Counted from the first letter of the stretch, positions 31,901 to 41,424 are shown. The stretch: 64,000 nt of DNA from Liolophura sinensis (GCF_032854445.1 NC_088305.1:30900628-30964627), one strand, 5' to 3'. Program-made: numbers and translations. Notes: generated from the sequence alone by a model not told the origin.

Positions 31901-33677
31901 ATCTCCTGAATCAATGCCGCGGCATTGTCACCAGGTTAACTTGGGCCGAATTTCAACATGCGCATTAATTAAGGAATTTAAACGTGCAAATTCATGGGTC
32001 AGGTGCTAGTCATCTTTGGGGAGAAAACTCCTTAGATGGGTTAGTCACATCCCATATGATGGATTGGGGGTGGGTGAGGGTTAGCGGAGAAGTATTCTAC
32101 TCCGACTAGACTTGTTCTGGCCTTACCCTGATCTGCTCGCGAGGCCAAGGCTTCTGCCTCCCTCTCAAGTCGCAGTCTTTCTTCATCACACTCAATCACA
32201 CACTGTAACGCTGTCTTGTCACTAGGAGGCATTTCACGGCGTAACAAATATATATCTACATGCTCAGGTACAGGGATTTCCCGGGAACCGATGCATGCCA
32301 ATAATGAGGACTTTCCTGTGAAAATAATAAGTAACTTTATGTTATCAAAAGCACCAGTGAAATACAATTATACATGTACATGTAACTCTAACATCTTATA
32401 TTCTATTGTAAACAAAATCCAGTATGAATGGTGTTTACAAGCTTACTAAAGTGTACAAGTGTATGTATTTGCTTTATTCAGAACCAACCCTGTGTCTGTT
32501 CGGGGTAAGGAATCACCAGGCATGTGTGTAATTGCTAGGTTCTGGTCCTTTCTTGTCAGAAACAAGCTAAAAAACTCATATAATGCCCGGGCCAATTAAT
32601 TCTCCTCGTCTCTAGAACAGAGATCTCAAAAGTTCGAGGTAAAAAAAAAAACAAAGAGGACGGGGACTTACCACAGCCGTTTAAACCAATGAGACCGTAC
32701 CGCCTGCCAACATTGAGTTCCATCTTTGTGTCACTGAGAAGCTCTGAACCATGAAATGTGATAGAGAGACCATCAATGTGGACGTCACGACTGTCGGGAT
32801 GGGAGGCGAGGACACCCGTACACGAGCGGAACTCTGACGCCAAGTCCAGTCCGTCAAGCTGCTCTGCCAACACGCTCGCTGCACAGGAGGTGAAATAGAA
32901 AAAATACCATACATAAACACCGAGTTACAAGAAAGCCAGTTGTGAACAGATGCTGACAGAAGTCTGAAGTGCGCTACGTCACACTGAGCAAACCGTGTAT
33001 GCTACATAGCACATGACAAGCGCACCATGTAGCAAGCTGTACATCACGCGACAAAGACTTACGCTATTACATGGCAGTCATTCATTAACTCAGTGGCACC
33101 TGTTGCTTGAGAAAAATCTGCTGGTACCTCATTTGGTCGACAGTCTGCGAGAGTCAGATAACATACGGATACAGCCCTGGTGAATAAACCCCTGAATATT
33201 TACAAGATATATTGACTCACAGATAAATTAAAAGGGAAATTATGAGAGAACCATTTACTTTGTGAACAGGTCATGACTGATGACATTTTCCCCAAATTAC
33301 AATTTACATATCAGCTATAAACTTAATAGGATAAGCTGAACAGAAAATCCCATGGGTGAAAAAGACCTTGTATGTGTCAAAAGTAAATTATAAAGATGAT
33401 ACGATGTAGTTAATAAGAACATAGTTCGTCATTCAAGTTCTACATAAAAATGAACGTGACATATCATGCCAACATGGTCGTTATGTTTTGCCTCATCCGT
33501 CTCAACTACGCCTGTACAAAAATGATCTTACCACTTCCATTTTCTGTTACACCATTTTCAACTCCATTTGTTTGCTCTCCATTCGTTTCTTCATCCTTCT
33601 GTGTTTTTTTCTGACCACGTTGTTTTGCAGCTTCTTTTTTCTTTGCGTCCTTACGTTTTTTTTGCATCAGACGGCAT
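19790..33677 (-). CDS. ABCF2: ABCF2-type ATP-binding protein, whole gene, 14 coding exons
   Basis: Class F ABC proteins have two ATPase domains and no membrane segments; eukaryotic members act on ribosomes. Coding exons on -: 33677-33532, 32878-32672, 32315-32127, 30945-30814, 30084-29949, 29366-29264, 26897-26802, 26306-26187, 25714-25625, 25260-25150, 24164-24102, 22603-22475, 21486-21283, 19924-19790. Phases agree throughout; 616 aa from the in-frame ATG at 33667, against 623 in human ABCF2. The lysine-rich tail is followed by ABC domain 1: Walker [10 protein letters not shown] (110-118), signature FSGGW (223-227), Walker B LLLLDEP with Glu248, H-loop His277. Domain 2 has Walker [10 protein letters not shown] (424-432), signature LSDGQ (511-515), Walker B DE at 535-536 and H-loop His565. 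Both sites look catalytically intact. Oddities: a one-base A-run excess at the conserved MPSD start, one GC-AG intron (after 26187), and minisatellites grown from two exon junctions. Confidence 0.95.
20195..20414 (-). mobile_element. SINE family A, diverged
   Basis: Reverse orientation, tail TGATTGGTGTTTAATTAATG then ACAGCGGCCAGCCTTATGGT, central GACCTTCCCACTTGTGGCCG, head ending TGAGCCACTTAGGCCCC. In ABCF2 intron 13. Confidence 0.75.
20628..21282 (-). repeat. 54-bp minisatellite starting at the ABCF2 exon 13 donor (about 12 copies)
   Basis: On the - strand the unit begins GTAAAACTGGCATCTTCACG, and the first copy begins exactly at the intron GT of exon 13. Later units read ATGATG|GTAAAACTGG where the true junction reads CTCAG|GTAAAACTGG, so every unit repeats the start of the intron. 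Period 54 = 18 codons, which explains the long artefact ORFs on both strands. Confidence 0.93.
21283..21486 (-). CDS. ABCF2: ABCF2 coding exon 13 (second ABC core)
   Basis: Acceptor CTGTTGTCAG, donor GTAAAA. Encodes residues 505-572: signature LSDGQRCR, Walker [16 protein letters not shown]-loop VLVSHDFRL. Confidence 0.96.
21520..21715. repeat. 33-bp minisatellite (about 6 copies)
   Basis: Unit ACAGTGACAAGAGAGATCAC plus AACCGCGACAAGA. It begins about 35 bp upstream (intron side) of the exon 13 acceptor, so exon 13 is squeezed between two arrays. Confidence 0.88.
21885..22300. repeat. About 34-bp degenerate minisatellite
   Basis: Core GGTAACCACTGGATGAAACC plus RTGCARAACTTTGT, with many indels; older than neighbouring arrays. 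Confidence 0.8.
22475..22603 (-). CDS. ABCF2: ABCF2 coding exon 12
   Basis: Acceptor CTTTGCTTTCAG, donor GTACGT. Encodes [30 protein letters not shown] and [10 protein letters not shown] (residues 462-504), the helical segment before the signature. Confidence 0.94.
22788..22880 (+). repeat. Dispersed repeat D, copy 2
   Basis: Similar to 7154-7245, same orientation; includes GTTTACCGAACGCAAAACGG and GCCTAGCAGAAACC. Confidence 0.7.
23042..23290 (-). mobile_element. SINE family B, diverged
   Basis: Tail GGCACTCAACAATATTTCAG TCATGTGACGACGAAGG, then TGTGCCTCCTTGTTGCAGG, and head GGTGTGATTCGACCCAGGAC (B-box complement). Similar to 28519-28865 and 54556-54862. Confidence 0.75.
23400..23910 (-). 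mobile_element. SINE family C with amplified tRNA-like head
   Basis: Tail TTAACAATTTTTCAGTCATA TGACGACGAAG, body GCTGCCAAAGTGCTGCTGCC, B-box part TTTGATCCCGGGTCTCCCGA, then a 29-bp tandem array in place of the single anticodon-arm/A-box segment. Confidence 0.8.
23553..23897 (-). repeat. 29-bp array of the SINE head (about 12 copies)
   Basis: Unit CCCGACCTCAAGGCAGATGC TCTAACCAT; on - it reads ATGGTTAGAGCATCTGCCTT GAGGTCGGG, the A-box and anticodon-arm region of a tRNA-like head. Confidence 0.9.
24102..24164 (-). CDS. ABCF2: ABCF2 coding exon 11
   Basis: Acceptor CTGTTTTCAG, donor GTTAGT. Encodes [21 protein letters not shown] (residues 441-461). Confidence 0.95.
24165..25149. other. ABCF2 intron 10
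   Basis: AT-rich; no repeat or exon recognised. Confidence 0.5.
25150..25260 (-). CDS. ABCF2: ABCF2 coding exon 10 (second Walker A)
   Basis: Acceptor TTTTTTTCAG, donor GTAAGT. Encodes [30 protein letters not shown] (residues 404-440). Confidence 0.96.
25625..25714 (-). CDS. ABCF2: ABCF2 coding exon 9
   Basis: Acceptor TTTTTTCAG, donor GTAAGA. Encodes [20 protein letters not shown] and [10 protein letters not shown] (residues 374-403), the start of ABC domain 2. Confidence 0.95.
25840..25940 (+). mobile_element. SINE family A, 3' part only
   Basis: GGTGGTGGGTTTCTGCCCAC CATAATGCCGGCCGC then tail TAAATCAAATAGATAAATAA. 5'-truncated copy in ABCF2 intron 8. Confidence 0.7.
26187..26306 (-). CDS. 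ABCF2: ABCF2 coding exon 8 (GC donor)
   Basis: Acceptor TTATGTACAG. Encodes [20 protein letters not shown], then [20 protein letters not shown] (residues 334-373), the inter-domain linker. The conserved reading ends at GACAAG followed by GCAAGT: a GC-AG intron. Confidence 0.93.
26418..26600. repeat. 24-bp minisatellite (about 7 copies)
   Basis: Unit AATCAATAAGAAAACTGGAT plus AYAATC-type ends; intron 7 of ABCF2. Confidence 0.88.
26802..26897 (-). CDS. ABCF2: ABCF2 coding exon 7
   Basis: Acceptor TTGTGTTTCAG, donor GTAACT. Encodes [20 protein letters not shown] and [12 protein letters not shown] (residues 302-333), the linker helices. Confidence 0.95.
26925..27402. repeat. 24-bp minisatellite (about 19 copies)
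   Basis: Unit ACATTACTAGGTGCATCCAC ACCC, with GTGCATAC and GCACATCC variants. Starts about 28 bp on the intron side of the exon 7 acceptor, so it occupies the usual branch-point zone. Confidence 0.93.
27641..28372. mobile_element. Unclassified dispersed element E, copy 1
   Basis: About 540 bp (27750-28300) align loosely with 31390-31960, sharing CCATTAACTAGAATGGGNGC, CTACCTCGGCCTTTTAGGTC and ATCACTCTTCAGCTGTNTGT. Copy 1 is flanked by ~85-bp direct repeats (27641-27725 and 28290-28372, both with ATTGTTCAAAGAGCAA). Confidence 0.65.
28519..28865 (-). mobile_element. SINE family B, near full length
   Basis: Tail ACTCAACAATTTTTCAGTCA TATGACGACAAAGG, body with CCAGTCGGTGCACTATCCCC, head with CAGGATTGACCCTGGATCTA CCGC and GCTCTACCAACGTGCCATCG (A-box complement). 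Confidence 0.8.
29085..29175. repeat. 32-bp tandem repeat (3 copies)
   Basis: Unit GCTACAGGTATGTGAAATAT CTGAGTCCTATA; ABCF2 intron 6, about 90 bp after the exon 6 donor. Confidence 0.88.
29264..29366 (-). CDS. ABCF2: ABCF2 coding exon 6 (first H-loop)
   Basis: Acceptor TTTGTCCTCAG, donor GTAAGT. Encodes [20 protein letters not shown] and the following [15 protein letters not shown] (residues 267-301), with the H-loop His277. Confidence 0.95.
29371..29750 (-). repeat. 58-bp array copied from the ABCF2 exon 6 acceptor (about 4-6 units)
   Basis: On + the unit is GGCAAAGGAGAGACAAGCCA CAATGTGATATCACAACCAA and TATTCCCTTGTACCCGAG. On -, CTTTGTCCTCGGGTACAAGG GAATATTGGTTGTGATATCA matches CTTTGTCCTCAGGTACAAGC GGATATTGGTGGTAATATCC across the real acceptor and first ~30 nt of exon 6. 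Translations of the units still resemble the exon ([15 protein letters not shown]). Outer units are more diverged. Confidence 0.85.
29949..30084 (-). CDS. ABCF2: ABCF2 coding exon 5 (first signature and Walker B)
   Basis: Acceptor GAATTTTTCAG, donor GTAAGT. Encodes [20 protein letters not shown] and [20 protein letters not shown] (residues 222-266). Confidence 0.96.
30814..30945 (-). CDS. ABCF2: ABCF2 coding exon 4
   Basis: Acceptor TAAACCCTAG, donor GTGAGT. Encodes [20 protein letters not shown] and [20 protein letters not shown] (residues 178-221). Confidence 0.95.
31390..31960. mobile_element. Unclassified dispersed element E, copy 2
   Basis: Same orientation as copy 1 at 27750-28300 and in another intron of ABCF2; shares several 15-25-bp identical blocks and the same order of blocks. 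No coding capacity recognised. Confidence 0.65.
32127..32315 (-). CDS. ABCF2: ABCF2 coding exon 3
   Basis: Acceptor ATTTTCACAG, donor GTAAGG. Completes Walker A (GKSSLL) and encodes [40 protein letters not shown] (residues 115-177). Confidence 0.96.
32672..32878 (-). CDS. ABCF2: ABCF2 coding exon 2
   Basis: Acceptor CTCCTGTGCAG, donor GTAAGT. Encodes [40 protein letters not shown] and YGLIGLNGC (residues 46-114). Confidence 0.96.
32879..33531. other. ABCF2 intron 1
   Basis: No repeat or exon recognised. Confidence 0.5.
33532..33677 (-). CDS. ABCF2: ABCF2 coding exon 1 (N-terminus)
   Basis: Encodes a Lys-rich tail ([20 protein letters not shown]) and an [12 protein letters not shown] linker; donor GTAAGA. 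Two ATGs compete. At 33677 the ATG starts MPSDA, the start conserved in human ABCF2, but an 8-A run (33657-33664) puts it out of frame and it stops after eight residues. The ATG at 33667 (MQKKRKD) is in frame. A TAG acceptor lies 13 nt upstream of the 33677 ATG, implying a 5' UTR exon. Confidence 0.85.
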
Positions 33678-33839
33678 GGTGAACCACCTCTCTCTATTAG
33701 CCAACCAACAAAAAAACCCCCAGATTTTTGCAATGAACAACTTCCTGAAAAACCTTGGTACAATAAGAAATATTTACATATGGGAGGCCATTCACAGTAC
33801 AATAATATTTCTAAATACGCGAAAGAACTACAATATTGG

Positions 33840-34053
33840 TACATTTATTTATTTATTTGATTGGTGTTTTACGCCGTACTCAAGAATATTTCACTTATAC
33901 GACGGCGGCCACCATTATGGTGGGAGGAAACCGGGCAGAGCCCGGGAGAAAACCACGACCATCCGCAGGTGGCTGGCAGACCTTCCCACGTACGGCCGGA
34001 GAGGAAGCCAGCATGAGCTGGACTTGAACTCACAGCGATCGCATTGGTGAGAA
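33840..34053 (-). mobile_element. SINE family A, lacking the head end
   Basis: Tail TTATTTATTTATTTGATTGG, conserved domain GTTTTACGCCGTACTCAAGA ATATTTCACTTATACGACGG, central body and TGAACTCACAGCGATCGCAT; breaks off before the A box. Confidence 0.88.
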
Positions 34054-36290
34054 TATTGGTACATAGGTTTGCATCTAATAGCTGGATACATATAGTTCCA
34101 GGAATTTTGATACTGGGCTTAATCCCAGTCTCACCTGCATTTAATTAAGCGACTTATATACATACATATTTTATATCACATAATTGTCTAATACAAGCCA
34201 TTCAAATGTTAATCTTCTAATCAGTATCTCTAATCCTTTCTTTGTTATCTACATGCAGCTCTGACATGTCCAGTACATGTTTGGATTATCCCTAGCTAAC
34301 CTGTCCAGCAACCCAAACATGGGTGGGTCCCACTGTATATTAACCCCTGTCAGTCTTTGACTTGAGAATAAAATGTGAAGCTATAATATGCAGTACAACT
34401 CTTTAACACAAATATCCACAGTCTGGTGATAATAATAGGTTAAAATTGCACTTTGTCACACACATGTAACACCTTTGATGTCACATCAGTTTAGGTTAAA
34501 TATTTTTTATCACAGTCTGTCAGTGAATGGACAGGGCATGTGAGCATCAGTATCTTGCTGAAATCTTTAATAACATACGGCCCTAAAGTGACCGTCCATC
34601 TAAATCATTTTCACAACACTTTAACAATGTGTATAATCTACAATCAAGGATAATTTTGATAACGCAAAAATATAACAGTTATTCATAGTTTTGCAGTGAT
34701 GTCATAGCTGCACTGAGCCAATCATCAGCGAACTCTTTAGTCATGTGACTAGAGTACTAGAGTGAAAACAAACCCAGAATGACCCAGGCAAGATTGGCCT
34801 TGAATAAGATTTGAGCATGAATAATGAAAAATGTAAATTTTAAATAAGAATTTTTTTCTGGAAAAGTAATCACAATGTGCCTAACGTTTAAATACAGTTT
34901 GATTGTTTCATTGTCCTGTATTTCTTTAAACTTATGAATTAGCAGATGCTCAAAGCTTGAAATGATTTGAATTAAGAAGGGATTTTCACTGTCTGAGGTT
35001 TTGAGATAGGATAGGAGTGGGACATGGGTAGCTCCACGTAACCATTTCAATTCCTTTCTTTATCCTGGTCTGGATGAGAATCATAGTCACAATGGCAATC
35101 CGTGGCAAACTGTTCACCATTTCATGCAGAGGTTGACAAATCCTTTTCAAATGAAAAAAGGAATAGTTAAACTCACTATGAAATGACGTACGGTCTACCA
35201 ATGGTTCCCGCTGAAACTATAATACCCCAACAGCCCAGTATAACGAAATGAGTTAGAACAAAGGATTTCCACTGTAAGGTACTTAGCATAATGCTAATTT
35301 TATAATCATACGCCACTTTTTTTTTTTTTTACTAAAAATGTTGCAGTACACAGGAGCTGGGTGCTAATTTTCACTTGACGGCTAATGATTAACCTAGCCA
35401 AGGCATGCTTGCTAATTTAAAAATGTTTCATTGAAATTCTGCATTGCAAATCGTGCCCACATTCACCTTGACTTATAGTCAAAACAATGGAGAAACGGAA
35501 AAGGCCAAGTTGAAAGTTTTACTTTGAAATGCTAATGTTATAATCATCAGAAGATCAAAGTGTTCCATTTGAAAATCTGGTGTAGTTTTCTTGCCATTGT
35601 GGAACATGCCGAGACTGATCGAAGTGGTGACTGTATCAAACTTGTAACATTCTTGTCATGAACAGGTGTTTGGCAAATAATTTTTGTCTCAAACGCCTTT
35701 GCAAACTAATTAGACTTTCATTCTCTCCGCTTTCACATTGGTGTTGGGGTCTTACGTGACAAAACACAATTTTGCAATTTAACTTTATCTTGTACAATAT
35801 TATACAGATGTACTAAGACGTGCTCATGTACATATACATTACAAGTACATGTATGTGTGTGCAGCCAAAGTAATTTTTAGCCGGTGGTCAGAGGAAACAG
35901 AGACATAACAATGAGTAACGGTAAGACCGTAAATCTGTCTGATGTTCGGGATTAGGTACAAATGTACTGACGTTTACACTGCGGTACAACGGTGTGCGAG
36001 ACATTTGGCAATCTCGTACAGTATCTCTTAAATGGTAGACTGAACTCAATGTTGTATTGGTCAGAATTTTCACAAGTGTAGAAATCAGGAAAAAAATCAA
36101 TCCATTAATCGTACCATCCTAAAAACACGTGGGCGAAAAAATGTCGACATATGCCGACGTAATGCCAGTGTCTTCAGTGAAGAACGCATTTGTTCCGGCC
36201 GTCGAACTCGAGACAATCTCGAACCGTAATTTCTTCCCTATTTTGGCTTAGAGCCTTTCTTCCGGAAAAACAGAAATGGTAAACAGGTGT
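34054..36290. other. Upstream of ABCF2 exon 1, probable 5' intron
   Basis: No coding sequence or repeat family recognised. Confidence 0.4.
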
Positions 36291-36311
36291 TTAACGATGA
36301 AAATACATTAC

Positions 36312-36440
36312 CTTTTTCTCCCAAACCACGCCGATTTTGTCAAAATCAAACTTTCTCCTTAGTTCCTTGTTATCGTGTTTTATCCCGCCTGTAACCACAT
36401 GTGAATGGCGAAAAAGATGACGGAAACAACCGATCTCTAA
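36312..36440 (-). promoter_or_regulatory. ABCF2: Possible ABCF2 5' UTR exon and promoter
   Basis: The - strand GGGAGAAAAAG|GTAATG is a fair donor at about 36312, upstream of the acceptor before ABCF2 exon 1, and the sequence around it is relatively GC-rich. No TATA box seen. Weak inference; cDNA would settle it. Confidence 0.3.
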
Positions 36441-36599
36441 CGTACATACCGGATATGACGCACATTGAACATTCGGGACTCGGGGAAAAGTTCGTCGTGC
36501 GTATTTCCTCTGAGCGTATAAAATTTTCAACCACGCTGAACTTTTCGATACTAATTACAATCCTGAGAAAAAACATTAGATGAAAGTATTTGCTTTACG

Positions 36600-37660
36600 C
36601 TGAGCAGCAACCTAAGTGTTTCGCACGTAAAACATAATGATATGTTATTAGCCACTTGTCGCTGCAGACGATGATCTTACATGTGACTGGCTTTCCCCTT
36701 TCGAGTCGAGGATACACTGACATGCAAGCAAGGCTGACTATGCCGATGACCAATGGGAACGCGCGTTCGAATCTACTTCCCCATGCATGATTCGTCTGTG
36801 GCTTACGTCACCTGTATATTTAAGGAAATAACAGCCGGAGGGGTGGCGCATACCCTTGCGCACAAGTTTAAATTAAGTGGAAAGAAACAAAGAAAGACCC
36901 TTACCTATAACACAGGCAAGTATAAATTGAGCAGGAAAATTTAAAAAAAAAAAAAAAAACCGCTGCAAAAGTGCACTTATCTTGAGATATCGCGGTAGGC
37001 GTAAAGCGTCTAGAACAACATACATAAAGATTTCACAGACCATCAAAAGTAGAGAAGTATATGGTTTCGGCGATATAACGATTAAATAAAATAACGATTT
37101 GTTTTGTGGGTCTTGGAGGGTTATAGATTTTATATGCACTGTATGTTAGAAGGACGTGTATAGGTCTACTAATGTACTGTATACGGTACCAAAATGAAGG
37201 ACACCGGTATATTATCCTTGCGTTACAAAAACAAAATTAAGACGGAAAATTAAGATCTTCGTCTGGTGGATGACATGCAGTAAAACTGCACGAGGTGTCC
37301 GATAGCACAGTGTCCTGGCTGATTTTCTTAAACACCATTGTGCAGAGCTATTTTAATTCCTTGTATATACCAGTATACATACACATGATGTATTTGGTGA
37401 TTCTGTATCAGCCCATTTCTTGTTTACAGTCATCAGAAACCCGTAGAAGGGTTAAATATTTTAAGTGCCTTTGTCTATAAAATATGACATTTCTTTAAGG
37501 TTATGAACAAATGTATTTTATACATTGCACAAGAGGAATAACAGTACATGTATTTTATTTTGTTATCAACCCTCTCTTTCCAGGTGATAACAAAATAACA
37601 TGTTAAAATATAGGCCCCTACAGTCATAACCAAAGTTTTTCGGAGATACGCAAATTGTGT
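36600..37660. other. Intergenic sequence
   Basis: No gene recognised; a poly-A run lies at about 36943-36959. Confidence 0.45.
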
Positions 37661-37664
37661 AATA

Positions 37665-37932
37665 CTGGCCTCGGTGGCCTCCATGGTTAGTTTGCCAGCG
37701 CGGCTCGATGACCCAGAAACCTCTCACCAATGCGGTCGCTGTGAGTTCAAGTCCAGCTCTTGCTGGCTTCCTCACCGGCCGTATGTGGGAAGGTCTGCCA
37801 GCAAGCTGCGGATGGTCGTAGGTTTCCCCCGGGCTCTGCTCGGTTTCCTCCCACCATAATGGTGGCCGTTGTCGTATAAGTGAAATATTCTTGAGTACGA
37901 CGTAAAACACCAATCAAATAAATAAATAAATG
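37665..37932 (+). mobile_element. SINE family A, full length
   Basis: Head with GGTGGCCTCCATGGTTAG and B box GAGTTCAAGTCC, body CTGGCTTCCTCACCGGCCGT, conserved 3' domain GTCGTATAAGTGAAATATTC, tail AATCAAATAAATAAATAAAT. Confidence 0.9.
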
Positions 37933-38063
37933 ATAATTGTGTAATACCCACACGGACACAACAGAACAGCATGTTTTTTACATCGCCGTGTTTACTTAAG
38001 CCAGACCTGAAATATCTGTACGATTTTTAAAAAAATGAGTCTTATTCTGATATTGTATATGAT

Positions 38064-38345
38064 GACCGGTCCGATGGCCTTATGGTTAGAGCGTCCGTCT
38101 CAAAGTTGGGGTACCTGAGATCAAACCAGGGTCGTGTCAATTGTCGTACTAATTAGGTACCAAATGGCACTTGCTGCTGTCTAGCGGGAAACATGTGTCT
38201 GTATAATGTGACTGGGTGGGGTGTCATGTCTGGGGTCTGGGCATGATACTTCAGTGGCGGCAGCACTTTGGTGGCATGGACTTGCCCTGCCACAACAAGG
38301 CAGTATGTGTGCATACAATTATTGACTCGTCGTCATATACAAAAT
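38064..38345 (+). mobile_element. SINE family C, full length
   Basis: Head GATGGCCTTATGGTTAGAGC and B box GAGATCAAACC, body with CTGGGTGGGGTGTCATGTCT, GGCAGCACTTTGGTGGCATG, 3' end TTGACTCGTCGTCATAT. Confidence 0.85.
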
Positions 38346-39169
38346 AAATGAAACACAATCACAGGCCTACATGTTTACTGATATTGTATGACATACAACG
38401 GGTGATAAAGGTGCCTACACTGCATGTAGACCTACAACTCTTATCGAATTGAGCTTTATGGACCAACATATGCCAAATTTCTTCAACGAGTGTCGTAACT
38501 TTCATATGAAATTACAACTTATGTCCCGTCCTCTATTTACATTGTACGTCACACGCGTGGTTAATAGCTAACTTGCCAGACTTTGTGGTATTCCCAGATA
38601 CTCCGTTTTCCTCCAGTTTCGTCCATGAATTAAACAAACCATCACCGCCATCATGGGTGAAAAAGTAGAGGTTAAACAACAACCAGATAAATACGTAAAC
38701 TTATCATGGGGAACAAAAAGTTTGTTTCTTGGCGAAGGAATAAGAATCATGCCCAAGGGAGATAATCGCAGCTCGCCAGGTGCCGAATTCATCAGACAAG
38801 CCTTCTGACAACACAAACACCAGAACCAACATGGCTTGAATAAAAATTGAACACTTCACCTCTGGCTCACGGCATGATCAACGCAGAATACATCATTTCG
38901 CCCAACAATTCTGCATTCTGAAACTCTGACTCATTATTAGACATTTTTTTTCCTTTTTTTTAAAGTTTGTTACAATATATTATCAAAGTCAGTTATTCTT
39001 CTATCTCGATTTGAGGTAATTTTAACACTGTATTTCCTTCGTCTCTCCAGCTTTTTGTGTGCTCAGCTTGTACTTACAGATTTGATAATAAATTTGGCAC
39101 CACTTTTCTTTCTTTCATTGCTTTGAACACGATGGACCACAAACCTATACCGTATTTCTTTTCACTCAA

Positions 39170-39210
39170 TTGAGTACGGTGTAAAACACCAATCATAAAA
39201 ACAAATAAAA
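39170..39210 (+). mobile_element. SINE family A tail fragment
   Basis: TTGAGTACGGTGTAAAACAC CAATCATAAAAAC only. Confidence 0.6.
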
Positions 39211-39837
39211 AAACATTTACTTTTGTATGGTTCGAATCTTATTGATATCCAAACGTGCGCATTCTTATTTATTACAAGGAAAGTTTAACTGTGAACGGTT
39301 TTACAGTGAAATAATCCCAGGAAGGATGAATACATTTGCAGATTAATTGAAAACATGTTTATTCACGTCTAAAACTTGGCGAAAATATGTGATCTATAAA
39401 AGTGAGCAATTTCTGTATGTTGAATACCTTCCGCGTTGTTTTTGAAAAGTATTTATTGTGCAATGGGAAAATATTGAACACACTGTATAAAGAAATTTCT
39501 GTATGTTGACCAAATGGTAGTGTAATCGTGTTAGTACAACGTACAATGAGTCGAAATTTAAAGGTCTTAAGAGTGTACATCATCCAACTTAAATATGGCG
39601 ACGGTATAGAGGCCTAGTTGTAAAGTAGCCAATTGTCTATCTATCTTTATAACATCAAAGTTATTGGTTCGGGACCAGTCTCTGAGAGGGTCACGAAACG
39701 CCCTATAGGCGTACCTCACACCATCACCAGTGAAGCAGTAAGAATGAAAACATTCAATTTACTCTTCTTTTTCCTATACATTAAACACCAGTCGAACATC
39801 GATCGTTGTCAAGGCTGACGATCCGTGAAATACTAGA

Positions 39838-40050
39838 ATTTTATTTGGTTTATTAAATTTATTTGGTGTTTTCTCTGTTCTCAAGAATATTTCACATATA
39901 CGAAGACGGCCATAATTATGGTGGAGGGGTAAAACCGACAGAGCCCGTAGGAAACCCAGGAGCATACGCAGCTTTCTGATAGACCTTCCCATGTACGACT
40001 TCAGAGGAAGCCAGCACGAGCTGGATTAGTGAGGGGCCACTGGGTCCTGC
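39838..40050 (-). mobile_element. SINE family A, degraded
   Basis: TCTCAAGAATATTTCACATA TACGAAGACGGCC, body GACCTTCCCATGTACGACTT, head end lost. Confidence 0.7.
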
Positions 40051-41157
40051 ACAATGACCAGTGAATATGACGCATTGTAGGTCCTGTCACATTTCTGTCC
40101 GACACTGTCGCTGAATTCCTTAAAATCTGCACGTACATTTTTGGCTTAATAGCGCCTTTGACTGATTTTACAAAACAAACAATTGTTTAGCAAGTCCATA
40201 CGTGGTAATGATTAGGATAAAGTATAGACTGAGTTCCGAAATGATGCATCATATTTTCGCAAGCATGTTTTCCTGCAGCCTTCAGCTTTGCCTAATTTTG
40301 TGATCTCCGACCACAGTCGACTCATATTGCCGAAGTTTTTCCGCGTCTTGTGCAGTTTTTCATTCGTTAAAGACAACACATCTTCCACCAATGTGAAAAA
40401 TGAATGTACACGTGAGAAAGTCAGTTAGTGCCTTACCACAGGTTGATGGTCATCATGCCTAAGTGTGCATGAAAATTTCTTGCGTGCAACGAATTACAAT
40501 CAAATAATAAAATAAATATATAAATGTTAATGTGTAATATAGGATACGCTGCTCCTCCCTGTGAAAGTCACCACCTCTGCACAGCAAAGAATGCTTTTAA
40601 ATGGTGTCTCAGTTTACAGAGGTTGTCATTTGCCGTTGACGGCAAGTAGCCTGGAATGCACGTGTCCTTACCGAACTTTAGCAGCGTACACCGCGACACA
40701 AACACGAAAAACAATTAGTAGTTTATATTTTGTGGTGCTTGTTCATGGTGTAGCGGAAAACACCCCTAAAGGTGCAGCCTTGGGCGTTTCCAAGTTTGTA
40801 AATTCCCCCATTTTTCAAGATTTGCTGAGCCTTGCCGGCGACAAAAAACGGTAGTTTGACAGATAGAGCAGTCTAACGGTCGATGATGTCCGCTTGTCTG
40901 AGAAACTGCAGACCCTATGTCACATGTGGGAAAGTTGATCTTTAACAAGCCAAATGTCGGTAGTTTACGCCGGGCTCTCGTAAAACTGAGCGCCATCACA
41001 AAAGTTAAAAATTCTTCAGTATGGCATCGAGAAACAATTGAATGAATAAATAAGCAAATCAAAAAATACATTACCAATGAAGACACAGAATAGACAACAA
41101 TTACACACAAATAACAATATATTCTATCACATCGGTATTTTATTAGTTACATAGTTA
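40051..41157. other. Intergenic sequence
   Basis: No gene recognised. A 97-codon frame at 40561-40854 (+) has no known motif and no flanking gene structure. Confidence 0.45.
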
Positions 41158-41250
41158 CTCAGTGATAGGATATGCAAAGATACGGTGTCAGTAATCCTCA
41201 TCATGAGCTAGGCATGCTGACACCATATATTTGCTTATCCTGCCACTGAG
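41158..41250. ncRNA. Imperfect 93-nt hairpin, pre-miRNA-like
   Basis: Arms 41158-41191 and 41217-41250 (34 nt each) are complementary at 29 of 34 positions with scattered mismatches, separated by a 25-nt loop. Size and imperfect pairing fit a miRNA precursor; a short fold-back transposon is the main alternative. Strand and expression unknown. Confidence 0.35.
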
Positions 41251-41424
41251 CGACCATCTAACGAATTTATCCTGCAGAAGACCTATGTATATAGGTATAT
41301 TGTATATAGCCCAGGTAAAATCCAATATGGCATATACAATGTAAGCACCTTTATTGTTGTTATCCCGAGATGTTAATGGGAAGCCATTCTGATTCTATCT
41401 GTCAAATACACATCTCAGCCAGTA

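Noticed and set aside
40561-40854. 97-codon ORF
   Set aside because: No family resemblance and no supporting gene structure.
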